Source: Cryptomeria japonica (lineage: Eukaryota; Streptophyta; Pinopsida; Cupressales; Cupressaceae). Taken from it: 64,000 bases of DNA. Under the pieces are notes generated by a model. It was given only the letters and a program-made list of their open reading frames with translations, made no database searches and was not told the DNA's origin. Positions within the stretch are counted from its first letter, which is position 1, and each line of letters begins with the position of its first letter. Below are positions 23,308 through 32,579 of this stretch, one piece after another. Location: positions 138,367,361-138,431,360 of the forward strand of contig NC_081406.1 in the NCBI RefSeq assembly GCF_030272615.1, given 5' to 3'. The position numbers and the translations under genes were made by a program.

Positions 23308-24155
23308 TGTTGGGAAAATGGTATCTCAAGCTCGCATTTACATGAGGTTACTATTTATAGTAAGTTTTCATTTGATCATGAAATCGTGCGAAATTATCCC
23401 CAAAGCTTCAGATTGGCTAGATAAGCATGCTGACAAATTTTCGTTGCAAGATATTAAAGTTTTTATTTTTGAAGGGTGCGATGAAAGGTTTAAATTTGAT
23501 TTTGAGGACTTTAGACCCTCTGAAATGCCTTGAAAAGTGGGTGTAACTGACGTAGCGGTTACAAGGTGATAAAGCACTTCACAAGATTTTTGATGCATCA
23601 AATGGTTCATCAATCAAACACCCGGTTCACAAGTTATGGCCTCCAGAAGTTTGGACTCTTCAAATAGGAAATATAAAATGCATCGGACAAATAAATGAGC
23701 TATAAAAGGGAGGGACACATGTTGATGTGTGTTTTGACATGTCATAAGGCATCTAGATTAGAGATAAGGTCGACTCTACTTTATTGGATGGTTTTAGCCC
23801 ATGGTTTTGTAATATCGTTGGACAGTTTCTTGTATTGTATCTCCTATATATGAGGTGCGTGAGAAAGAGGTTGTGTTTAAGAGTCTTATAGCTATTGAGT
23901 TAGCTCTGAATCTCTGATTAGTGGTACTTCTATGTAGAGTATATTGTAATCTGTTATTGATTGTTGAATAATATATTGAGTTGCTTTTGGAGTGTGGGTT
24001 TTTCCCCATGTAAATCATTGTGTTATGGTATGCATAATATTAGGTTTATTTCTGTTAAGTTTCTATAAAATTTGTAATGATTTGTAAAAGTTTTTGCATT
24101 ATCCCCCTCTCAAGGTTAGTGTACGAAGTTGCTTTGCTACTTAAAATTCCTTACA
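23308..24155 (+). repeat. 3' LTR of copia element
   Basis: 848 bases from TGTTGGGAAAATGG to CCTTACA, followed by the target duplication AATCT at 24156-24160. Shorter than the 5' LTR through small deletions. Confidence 0.93.
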
Positions 24156-24229
24156 AATCTAACATTAATGAGTTTAGTTGTTGTCATTCCTTCTTTTCAT
24201 TTTTTGCCTTGTCATTGTATTTGTATATG

Positions 24230-25002
24230 GTGAAAAATGGACACAATAATAACGATATTGAAAGGCTAAATGAATTCAACCACAAAACCCTAACCTAACA
24301 ACAACAAAGATCCACCATAACATATGAAGATTACCTAAGACAATGCAAATCAAACGAAATCACAAAGATTATACCATCACATGTCCAATAGGGTTTGGAT
24401 CTCCATTCTTCCTATCTCCATTGATCTTGCTTGATATATTTGCTCTCAGATTTTGTGTGCACAAGAGCTCAACAAAGAACGGAATGTGGTTGCAAGTAGG
24501 ATCGTAGTGTAGTCAAGTCCTTAAGATGATTCATTAAGGTGAATGATTAGGGTTTGATAATGAAGGAAGCATCTCCTTATATAGAAGACACTATATGAAA
24601 TGGAGGGATAAGATTGAGAGGTGTAAAAGGAGGTCGGCTATGATTAGAGGGTAGGTAAAAGAAATAATAAAATAATGAAAGGGGTAGGTAGTGTATGAAT
24701 TAAGAGATGAATGACATGTGTCATGGGTAGAAAAGGTTAATGACTTAATTAAATAAATAAAGATTTATATAATTAATAGAAGAAGTGGGATAATTAAATA
24801 AATAAGATATTTATTTAATTTAGGAAAAGGATAATTTAAATAAATAAATGTATTTATTTAAATGAGAAATAAGGCTAGAAGAGGATAAATGAATTAATTA
24901 AATAAATAAAGATTTATTTAATTAATAGAAGAATTAAGCTTAGATAATTAATTAAATAAAAAATATTTATTTAATTAGACTGGACAATTTTGGGTGTCTA
25001 CA
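24230..25002 (-). repeat. Minus-strand LTR (3' LTR of a gypsy-type element)
   Basis: On the minus strand the sequence CAAAGAGGGGCAAAA (polypurine tract, 25017-25003) runs directly into TGTAGACACCCAAAATTGTC (25002 downward), an LTR head. The LTR continues leftward to about 24230; that inner edge is approximate. It carries five AT-rich palindromes between 24745 and 24977. Orientation means the internal region of this element lies to the right, beyond 25003. Confidence 0.65.
24745..24977. repeat. Five AT-rich palindromes within an LTR
   Basis: Imperfect palindromes of about 30 bases built on TTAATTAAATAAATAA / TTATTTAATTAA occur near 24745-24776, 24791-24822, 24834-24863, 24891-24926 and 24946-24977. 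Each can form a stem with a short central loop. Confidence 0.75.
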
Positions 25003-25519
25003 TTTTGCCCCTCTTTGAGACAATGCGGCTTGTCGTGTTGTTTCAAAGAAGATAAGATGAACTGACACAAAGTTGCCCCAAGATGGGAATGATATGCCCC
25101 CTCAAGAGATTGGATGAAAATGCCTGGAAACATTGCAGACAATCTCTCGATGAGAAAGAGAGGCTAGAATGGACTGACTAGATAAAGTGACAGAGTCACG
25201 GGATAATGAAGACTGACTTGGGAAACGAGGGCTAGGGTAGTCTATAAGATAGACCACGAGGGAAATACATCCTCATTGTCATCTACACCTCCAAGAGATT
25301 AGAGTGCAGAGAGAGAAAAGAGCAGCAGCAGTCAGCAGCGATGGCTTTTGTTCACAGATTCGATCGTGTTCGCCGATCCCAGAGGCCAGCAGAGGCAGGA
25401 GAGCCAATAAGTACCACAAAACCTCCTTGTACTTTGACGCATTTAATATTGTCATTAATGCATGGTAGATAGAGCAATAAATGCGCTTAGAATAGGGTCC
25501 CAAAAAATGTCCAAAACGT
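25003..25519. other. Retroelement internal non-coding sequence
   Basis: No coding sequence is recognised. The stretch sits between the minus-strand polypurine tract and a minisatellite. It holds repeated GATGAGA and GACTGACT words but no clear repeat structure. Confidence 0.5.
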
Positions 25520-25800
25520 CCAGGTGCGTCTGCGTTGGTGCCAGGTGCATCTATGCTCGCGAGGCGCGTCTGTGTTTGTGCCAGGTGCGTCTGTGATGGA
25601 AACCGCGTCTGTGTCAAATGCGATCGCGTTTGTGATGGTTAGGCGCGTTTGTGCCAAGAAGGCACGTCTGTGTCGCCCAGGCGCGTCTGTGCAGAGCATA
25701 GGCATGTCTATGTTTGTCAGGCGCGTCTGCATTTTTCAGGCGCGTCTGTACAGTCTTGAAGCGCGTTTATGTCAGGTAAGCGCGTTTGTGTGAAGTTTTG
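25520..25800. repeat. CpG-rich minisatellite, core GCGCGTCTGTG
   Basis: About fourteen imperfect units of 18-22 bases, each with a core close to CAGGCGCGTCTGTGT followed by a variable tail. The units are far richer in CG dinucleotides than anything else in the window, where CG is scarce. Both strands stay open for some distance through the array because of the repeat, but no protein family is recognisable in either. Confidence 0.85.
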
Positions 25801-25813
25801 TCTTCTAGGTCAA

Positions 25814-25953
25814 ATCGGCAGTTCTGTGATGAACATACGCTGTCGATTGGATAAGCTGTTGAGAGGATACACTCAAGCAGGTCTTCTAAGGAAGACTAGG
25901 ATAACAAATAGGGCTAGGATTGACAATTCTGTGATAGAACGTACGTTGCCAAT
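25814..25953. repeat. Two larger stem-loop repeats with TGTGATGAAC-like loops
   Basis: Copy A pairs ATCGGCAG (25814-25821) with CTGTCGAT (25840-25847). Copy B pairs ATTGACAA (25919-25926) with TTGCCAAT (25946-25953). Each has one non-Watson-Crick position, and two base pairs change together between copies (C-G to T-A and G-C to A-T). Loops contain TTCTGTGAT and GAAC. The surrounding ~90 bases are also duplicated. Confidence 0.65.
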
Positions 25954-26011
25954 TAGGAAACTTCTCAAGAGGATTCACCCAAGAAGAGGCCCTAGGATAT
26001 GATAGATCAAG

Positions 26012-26284
26012 GCACTTTGTGATGAACAGTGAGTACCAAGATATAGTACTTTGTGATGAAGAGGGAGTACTAAAATATGAGCAGCACTTTGTGATGAACA
26101 GTGAGTGCAAATGTGAGCAACACTTTGTGATGAACAGTGAGTGTCACACACGTAGTACTTTGTGATGAACAGGGAGTACCACTAGGATAGAAGCAACATT
26201 TTGTGATGAACAGTGAGTGTCACTAGGGTAGATAGAAATATGCATTTAGATAAAAAGTAGCATTTTGTGATAAACAGGGAATGC
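26012..26284. repeat. Array of seven 25-base stem-loops with paired substitutions
   Basis: Units at 26012-26036, 26046-26070, 26084-26108, 26120-26144, 26155-26179, 26196-26220 and 26260-26284. Each is exactly 5+15+5 bases. The 15-base loop is nearly constant (TTGTGATGAACAGTG or ...AGGG). The arms vary but stay complementary: GTACT/AGTAC, GCACT/AGTGC, ACACT/AGTGT, GCATT/AATGC, with ACATT/AGTGT using one wobble pair and the first unit GCACT/AGTAC having one mismatch. Unit starts are 34-41 bases apart, except the last (64). They lie just upstream of the PMD pseudogene. Confidence 0.85.
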
Positions 26285-26326
26285 CACTATGACTGACATG
26301 AGTGATTTGCTTGACTGCAGGAGTAT

Positions 26327-27334
26327 TTGCCTATGCTAGAGTCACGGGAGAGATTTCTGTCGACTCAGAGGTTGCGACTTGAGCTGACCTTCAAGGACCA
26401 AGCAACTATTGAGGAGATGAGATTGAGACATGTTCTATATGTGCTTGAGTTTTGGGTGAACATGGGACTGTTGACTACGCTGGCAGAGAGATGGCACTCC
26501 GAGACATGTACTTTTCATTTGCCGATGGGTGAGATGACAGTCACCCTTGAGGATGTATACAAGATTCTGCGGATACCGATCAATGGGGAGCTGATCCTAT
26601 ACGATCGAGATGAAGATAGGGAGGCCCTGAGATGAGTATTCCAGGACCCAGGACTGGAGATGAGGGCAGGACATGTGGCGTGGGACACTATGACAACCAC
26701 AGGGCTAGCGCTACCAGCAGTGGTAGGAGGAGAGATCAGTGGGTTCCTATGTCCGGACAGGGCGACACGGGGGCTGGCTGTGGGCTGGGGAGGACCATTG
26801 GAGACACTGGTGACACAGCACACGAGATATGCTTGGGGACCGTGTGTGTTGGCACACCTCTACTATGAGCTGCATTAGTTCGTATATCATGGATCAGTGG
26901 GATTGGGCTGCAGGGTGACATCGCTGCAGGTGTGGGCTTATGAGCATCTTCTAGTGATGAGGCCGATACACTTTGGAGGTAGGGGGCATGGACGCAGTTT
27001 TGTTCACTTGTATGATATGATCACGTTGCAGCCACGGATTGGCAGGTTGGAGCACTGGCAGCGAGTGATAGATGACATTGATGTGGTCATATGGAGACCA
27101 TATCTGGGATGCGAGCAGTGGGAGGACGATGCAGTTGAGCTTCCTTACACCTTCCGAAGCAGGTACCTGATTGGGCGGACGCCCTATGTGTTGGAGAGGC
27201 AGCTAGTAGATAGGGTTGGCCGACAGTTTGGGAGGATCCAGAGGATGCTACGGGGCTCAGGCATGTATGCACGGACTGTCAGAAATCAGGCACAGTTTGG
27301 GCCCCTATTGTCATATGATCAGGCAGTTACGTAG
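26327..27334 (+). pseudogene. Plant mobile domain (PMD) protein, two in-frame stops
   Basis: A single frame of about 335 codons. The N-terminal part reads RLRHVLYVLEFWVNMGLL, then ERWHSETCTFHLPMGEMTVT and LEDVYKILRIPINGE, the signature of the plant mobile domain found in MAIN-like proteins and in transposons that have picked it up. It continues with FLCPDRATRGLAVGWGGP, TRYAWGPCVLAHLYYELH and a C-terminal part with RPYLGCEQWEDDAVELPYTF. Two stops interrupt it: TGA at 26633-26635 and TAG at about 26876-26878. Each is one C-to-T change away from a sense codon (CGA and CAG), the pattern of deamination at methylated cytosines. It runs antisense to the LTR at 24230-25002. Antisense extra ORFs with PMD similarity between pol and the 3' LTR are known for plant gypsy elements, so I infer it is part of that element. 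Confidence 0.78.
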
Positions 27335-29219
27335 CAATACACATTTTATTAAGTGTTTTATTTTCCCTATAGCAATACACATTTTCAATGACATAAATAA
27401 ATAAATCATAATTTAAAGAGTGAGGATCACATGGTGTATATCTCAATATGATTCTTTTTTCCAACTATGCACATATAATTTTAAGTGCATAAATGTATTA
27501 TTAATATTATGTTATATGTTCACACAAATAATATTGTATGAACATATACTAACTGTATAACTAGTGCATTATTGTAGAAATTGTGAGTTATCAATTGTAA
27601 ATGTCTTAAATTCTCGCTAACAATTGTTTGCATAATATTAGACTATTTCAATAAGTGTGAATCAATTTTTGCAAACATATAATTGAGTATATTTAATGTA
27701 AGTCCTTCCTCTAAAAGATCAATAATTTAAAAGCCAACAATGCAATTTTAGAAAGAGTATTATTAATTTACCTTGCGACCTCACAATACATAAGAACTAT
27801 TATGATGATTATTATAGTATTTAATGTTATCCAAACCACACACACACACACACTTAAAATTCAAACCTCAAATCAATGTTTGAATAAGACTCACATTATT
27901 GATTTAGTTGAATTTTTATCATAAAAAATTGATGCATTGAAAATGTAATAGAATTTAAAGAATAATTGCATTTATACACTATTTATTCCCACCAAGAACC
28001 TATAGGAAAATATATAAATGACATTTTCAAATTATCAAATATTGTTAAATAAGTAAAAAAAATTGCATCCAATGGAGTTGCATGCTCTCCAAATAACATT
28101 ATAAATTATTTTTATGATTAATATTTATTGTGTCTCTTTAAAAATTATTTAATTGCTTAAAATGTCTTCCAAGTCACTTCCATCTTATCAAATCATAAAA
28201 GATCTTTTAAATTATCACAAAATTCTTGAATCTCGGAACAACTTTAAAATACCATTAAGTGATATAACATGTGATTAAAACACTATATTTATGTCTATCC
28301 ATTATAACATTTTTAAATATTATTAAAAATTTATATTATAACCACTTCCATAAAAACCATAACCTAATATAGATTTATAAACTTCATTGCTTCCAAGTTC
28401 CAACATAATCATTAGTAAACATTCAACATTTTTTTCCCCACAAATACAATTAGCATACCTATATTTAGTGGAATATAACCCAATGTTCCCATGTTGCTTC
28501 TTATGAACATTTTCCAAAAATATCATATTTGTTCACTATTTCATTTAAAAAATTATTATATTATTATATTATAATTAATATTAAATTATTATTAAGATAT
28601 GATTATATTATTATGTTATAATATATTCTTATTATTATATTTTTATATTTCTATTAAATTGTTTAAAAAACAAGGAAAACATTTATACCAAATTATTATT
28701 ATTATATTATTATTTTTTAATATTTCTATTAAACTTTTTATTTCATATTATCATATCATAATTTTTTCAATCCCCATAATTAATAATATTATTTCTAATT
28801 TATTTTTATTATTACTTAGTTATTTTATATATTTAAAATAATATAGAAATATTATAAAGAATATTATTTTATTAATCTCATAATAAAAAAATAATAAATT
28901 AATTTTTTATTTTTCAATAAAAATATCCAATTAAATACTTCTAATTTTTATTAAAGAACTTTGGGCAATCCATATGTAAATGCAATATATCTTTGACATA
29001 AAAATTAAACTCAAATCCATATATTTTAAACCTATTTAAACTATACTAATTACCCGAGTTATAATCCCCTAATACCCTGCTATTTTTAACTTTATAATAT
29101 TATTAACACATCAACACACACACACTACTAAGGACATCGGGTATAACCCGCTAGGGGACTTCGTTTTTTAAACTAAACACAAATATTTGGTCTTCCAATC
29201 ATTCATTCAGGTTACATCT
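27335..29219. other. AT-rich intergenic DNA upstream of the PPR gene
   Basis: No element ends or reading frames are supported. Very AT-rich, with runs of TTATTATTATA around 28550-28860, a (CA)n microsatellite near 27836-27853 and a short one at 29115-29124. The retroelement sequence on the left stops at about 27340, so this is probably unique host DNA. Confidence 0.6.
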
Positions 29220-29228
29220 TATATAAAG
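29220..29228 (+). promoter_or_regulatory. TATA box of the PPR gene
   Basis: TATATAAAG lies 90 bases upstream of the ATG at 29310. A start of transcription 25-35 bases further on would fall near 29250-29260. That leaves a short leader if translation starts at 29310 and almost none if it starts at 29253. Confidence 0.6.
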
Positions 29229-29309
29229 ATGAAACACTGGCCCTGAAAGCTAGTGCATTTTCAGGATACTCATGGCGTTTACTGTGAAGGGTATTTATCA
29301 GTGTATGAA

Positions 29310-31034
29310 ATGTTGAGGCTATCCTTTTCATCCTCTCCTCAGTTTCCATCCTTTATTTTTGCTGCTTACAAACAAATTGCGGCTGCCCGGTACACCTTTT
29401 CGCCTTTCTGCGGTTCGAACCCGCGACCTGAGGAAGCCGAAAGTCCAGAAAACAACAGCAGCACAGGTTCGGAAGTGGTGGAATCGATATGCAATCTGTT
29501 GAAGCAAGAAAAATTACCAACCTTTGAACTTACCGGAGAATCTGCCGTGAAGCGTCTGACACTAACCCTAACACCTGAACATGTACTTAATGTGATTTCG
29601 GGCTTAAATGATGCCGAATTAGGGCTTAAATTCTTCAGATATACGAAAGCAGCCCTAAAGTTTAAGCACATCGCCGCCACATATGACCACCTCATTTCAA
29701 GCCTGCTCCGCGCAGGGCTTAACGAATCTGCGAGGGAGCTGCTGGAAGACCTGAAGGATGACGGCTACGACATCTCCTGCAAGACTTTAATGGAAGTGGT
29801 CACAAGCCTCGCGACCACCGGTAAGATCGACCAAGCCCTGGATCTTTTTGAAAAAGCCCCGGATTTTAAGTGCAGTCTCTCTTTGGTCTGTTACAATGAG
29901 GTTTTGAATTTTCTGATTGAGAAAGGATCTGTTGACAAGGCCCTAGGATTTTTCAAATGTCAACTCTGCAAAAATGTGAGCCCAGATTCTTATTCGTTTA
30001 ATATGCTGGTGAAGGCGTTCTGTAGTGTTGGGGAAGTGAAGGAGTGTTTTAAGGTTCTAGACATGATGAAGAGTCACAGTTGCAGACCTAATGATGTGAC
30101 AGTGAATACTTTTATAACTGGGCTCTGTAGGGTTAATAGGGTTGATGAAGGGTATAGACTTTTGAGGCAGTTGCATACTTTTAAACATTATAGGCCTAAT
30201 GTATATTCATATACTGCTGTTATTCGAGGGTTTTGTAAACAGGGGGTGCTGGGTAAGGCTCAAAAAGTTTTCAATGAGATGATCGAATGCAGAGTCAGAC
30301 CGAATTTGGTGACTTACAACGTTCTTATTGATGGTTTCTGCAAAGAGGGTAATATTGATGAGGCCTATTCGATGTTCCGGAAAATGAAGAATGGGGATGT
30401 TGTTACTTATACCAGTATGATTGATGGTTACTGTAAGGCTGGAAAAACAAATGACGCTATTATGCTTTTGCATGAGTTGAGTGAGCGGGGCATGGCTGCT
30501 AATGCGTATACTTATTCGGTAATGATCAATGGTCTTTGTAAGGAGAATAGGTTAAGCGAGGCTCATGATCTATTGAAACAGATGAAAGAAAGGAGAATTT
30601 TTGGTGGGAGTTTTATATATAATATGGTTATTGATGGTTATTGCAAAGTAGGAAATGTTGAGCAAGCAAATAAAATTTTTGAAGAAATGAAAGGTAGAGA
30701 TAGAGGGTGTGCCCCTGATAAACGTACTTATACTATTCTGATATATGGGCATTGCATGAAGGGACGGATGGCTGAAGCTGTCAGTCTTTTTCATGAAATG
30801 TTTCGAGTGAGCTGTGTCCCTGACGAGGTCACTGTACAGGCCTTGGTAACTTCTCTTGTAAAAGCTTCCATGCTTGATGAGGCAAGGTCTGTAATTTTTA
30901 CTTTGTTAGCTAAGGGCATCACCCCAGGGTTATCCTCGTGTAGTTCAATTATTAATTATCTTTTCAGGCAATGGAAGATAGAAGACACAGAACAATGGAC
31001 AAAACTTAAAGAGTTTTTGGATAAAAAAAGCTGA
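29310..31034 (+). CDS. P-class pentatricopeptide repeat protein, intact
   Basis: An uninterrupted, intronless frame of 574 residues, the only clearly intact host gene here. I prefer the ATG at 29310 because the protein then starts MLRLSFSSSPQFPSFIFAAY, an N-terminus rich in Ser, Arg and hydrophobic residues with almost no acids, typical of organelle targeting. The in-frame ATG at 29253 lies only 25 bases past the TATA box. From about residue 122 to 545 there are twelve tandem 35-residue helical repeats, the middle ones canonical (VTYNVLIDGFCKEGNIDEAY). One is short (31 residues), two are longer by 1-2. No E, DYW or SMR domain follows, so it is P-class. Such proteins bind single-stranded RNA in mitochondria or plastids and affect its processing, stability or translation. 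The exact target is unknown. Confidence 0.93.
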   Translation: MLRLSFSSSPQFPSFIFAAYKQIAAARYTFSPFCGSNPRPEEAESPENNSSTGSEVVESICNLLKQEKLPTFELTGESAVKRLTLTLTPEHVLNVISGLNDAELGLKFFRYTKAALKFKHIAATYDHLISSLLRAGLNESARELLEDLKDDGYDISCKTLMEVVTSLATTGKIDQALDLFEKAPDFKCSLSLVCYNEVLNFLIEKGSVDKALGFFKCQLCKNVSPDSYSFNMLVKAFCSVGEVKECFKVLDMMKSHSCRPNDVTVNTFITGLCRVNRVDEGYRLLRQLHTFKHYRPNVYSYTAVIRGFCKQGVLGKAQKVFNEMIECRVRPNLVTYNVLIDGFCKEGNIDEAYSMFRKMKNGDVVTYTSMIDGYCKAGKTNDAIMLLHELSERGMAANAYTYSVMINGLCKENRLSEAHDLLKQMKERRIFGGSFIYNMVIDGYCKVGNVEQANKIFEEMKGRDRGCAPDKRTYTILIYGHCMKGRMAEAVSLFHEMFRVSCVPDEVTVQALVTSLVKASMLDEARSVIFTLLAKGITPGLSSCSSIINYLFRQWKIEDTEQWTKLKEFLDKKS

Positions 31035-31635
31035 AATTACCCAACAAAATTAATTGTCAGTGTTACAGAGGGGCATATTATTTGGTCGGTGGCCACAATT
31101 ATTTTGAGTCAGCTCCGGGCATTTTGTAGAAGACTTGGAGACATTTAGTTGTCTCTATTTCTGAAGGCCGTAAATTTGGACCTTGCAGTCCGTTTGGTAT
31201 ACAGAAATGGGCGATGGCTCAAGGAAGAGGGCGAGTACGTAAGAGCAATGGCTTTTTTCTGGCTATTGTCTGGTTCGATCTCCAATCTGACCCTTACAGA
31301 TGGACAATTGGTTCATTAGGTCAAAGAATTTTTTGGAAAACCAAGAGTAGAAAGGTTGGGGGGAGCGGCGGAAGGTACTATTCATCTATTCAATCATTTG
31401 ACTCAATGCTTTACCCTTCTTCAAGATTCTCAGTAAGCGGGGCTACACTTAATCTTTTGTTTTGGTGTTTAGTTTTACACAAGTTCTAAGTGAATGTGTG
31501 ATTGATTATTATTATTTTTCCAAATAATAAATATTGGCAAAATCTGGGCTTTACTAAGCTAACTAATTGCAGAAATTGTGATTGTTGTTAAATTAACATT
31601 AAATAGTTAATGATATCAGATTTCCATAATCCATG
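31035..31635. other. 3' flank of the PPR gene
   Basis: Probable 3' untranslated and flanking sequence. A 91-codon open frame at 31214-31489 has no recognisable domain and I do not call it a gene. A possible polyadenylation context AATAATAAATATT occurs at about 31523-31535. Confidence 0.45.
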
Positions 31636-31860
31636 ATTTAATTGCTATTGTTTCTGGATTAGACTCTCTGATTTTTTTGTAAGCATTTTAGATTACCTCT
31701 CCTCTCCTCTAACCCTCTTTTTAAGCTAGTCCCAGTCTGCAACTAGTCATTTTATGTCTCTCTTAGCTCTCTTTATCCTGATGATGGATCATCGGAGTGT
31801 GATCCGAAACATTTTGAAAAAATCACATGCAATCTAATCCAGAAACGATAGCAATAAAAT
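31636..31860. mobile_element. Small element with 28-bp inverted ends and hammerhead-like core
   Basis: The left end 31636-31663 and the reverse complement of the right end 31833-31860 agree at 26 of 28 positions (shared core TTTCTGGATTAGA). The 225-bp unit contains a hammerhead-like core at 31778-31810. No clear target duplication was found. It may be a terminal piece of a Penelope-like element; such elements carry hammerhead motifs and have been reported in conifers. It could also be an unrelated miniature element. Confidence 0.55.
31778..31810 (+). ncRNA. Hammerhead-ribozyme-like core
   Basis: CTGATGA (31778-31784), one extra T, a perfect 6-bp stem GGATCA/TGATCC (31786-31791 and 31800-31805) with an 8-base loop, then GAAAC (31806-31810). 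This is the order CUGAUGA, stem II, GAAA of hammerhead ribozymes. Departures: an unpaired T before stem II, and I cannot find a convincing stem III with a cleavage triplet after GAAAC. Probably a degenerate or non-cleaving relative. Confidence 0.4.
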
Positions 31861-32579
31861 AGTTGTCACTTCTGGTTTATTTTTAATTTAAGAACTGAAT
31901 GGTTAGCATTTAGTTTTTACACTATAAAAATCATACAGCTATTACAAGTTTCTGTTTTCAGAAATATTAAAAGATATACCCATTACAAGTTTCCGCTTTT
32001 GGAAATATTAAAACATACCAAATAGTGGCTTCATAATAGACCTTTGTTCAAGATTCCCAATAAGCTGGGGTTGCACTTATGATAACCTTCATGTTGGTTA
32101 ATAGATTTCCACAAATTGTAATTTTGAATGTGAATAATTTTTTTTCTTTTTGTTATGTATGCTGGTTATAATGGGCCTTAATAAACCAGCAATGACACGA
32201 GAGGTGGCTGATGCCAATTTGGCATTAAATATTGTAAGATTTAATTGTGGATTGATATTTATTTAAGATTTTTTTTGGCTATATAAGGTTGTTATTTTAT
32301 TAATGTTTAAAAGTACGATCACAAGTAACTTGGAGCCACGCCCCAGATAGATTTTGAGTAGATAATTCCCTCTGAACAGTATGTAACACTGCACTTTCTT
32401 TCAACAAAGCACAGACCAACGTTTGGCCTGCAGCAGTATCCTTGCCCCATACTTTGCAGTGTCTTTGAAATTTTTTTGGTCTGCCATTTCCACAGGTAGA
32501 AAGATTCTTGGTGCTCTATCTTCGCTGCAAAATTCAATCTTTTACATTGATCAACGCTGATTTCAACAGTACCAGCCCT
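31861..32579. other. Non-coding, short local duplication only
   Basis: Contains a duplicated phrase (ATTACAAGTTTC...GAAATATTAAAA) at about 31938-31975 and 31980-32015. No gene is supported. Confidence 0.5.

Larger units (their letters stand above)
18372..24155 (+). mobile_element. Complete but inactivated Ty1/copia element, TSD AATCT
   Basis: Both LTRs (18372-19268 and 23308-24155) start TGTTGGGAAAATGG and end CCTTACA. AATCT is found immediately outside each end (18367-18371 and 24156-24160), a perfect 5-bp target duplication. Internal order is primer-binding site, gag, protease, integrase, reverse transcriptase, RNase H, polypurine tract, which is the copia order. The LTRs differ at many positions and by indels, roughly one base in eight by eye, so the insertion is ancient. 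Many stops, including one at the RT active site, make it inactive. Confidence 0.93.

Noticed and set aside
25520-26284. CRISPR-like appearance of regularly spaced repeats
   Set aside because: Units in the minisatellite vary throughout and have no unique spacers, the hairpin units have short degenerate spacers, and the sequence is plant nuclear. No cas genes are present.
26515-26823. Minus-strand open frame across the PMD pseudogene
   Set aside because: Antisense shadow of the PMD coding sequence; its Pro/Ser/Arg-rich reading has no domain character.
29253-29309. Upstream in-frame ATG at 29253 as PPR start
   Set aside because: Only 25 bases past the TATA box, so it would be at or before the transcription start, and its added residues contain acids unlike a targeting peptide. 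It remains possible.
31214-31489. 91-codon open frame after the PPR gene as a separate small gene
   Set aside because: No domain, no promoter-like signal and position in the likely 3' untranslated region; chance is the simpler explanation.
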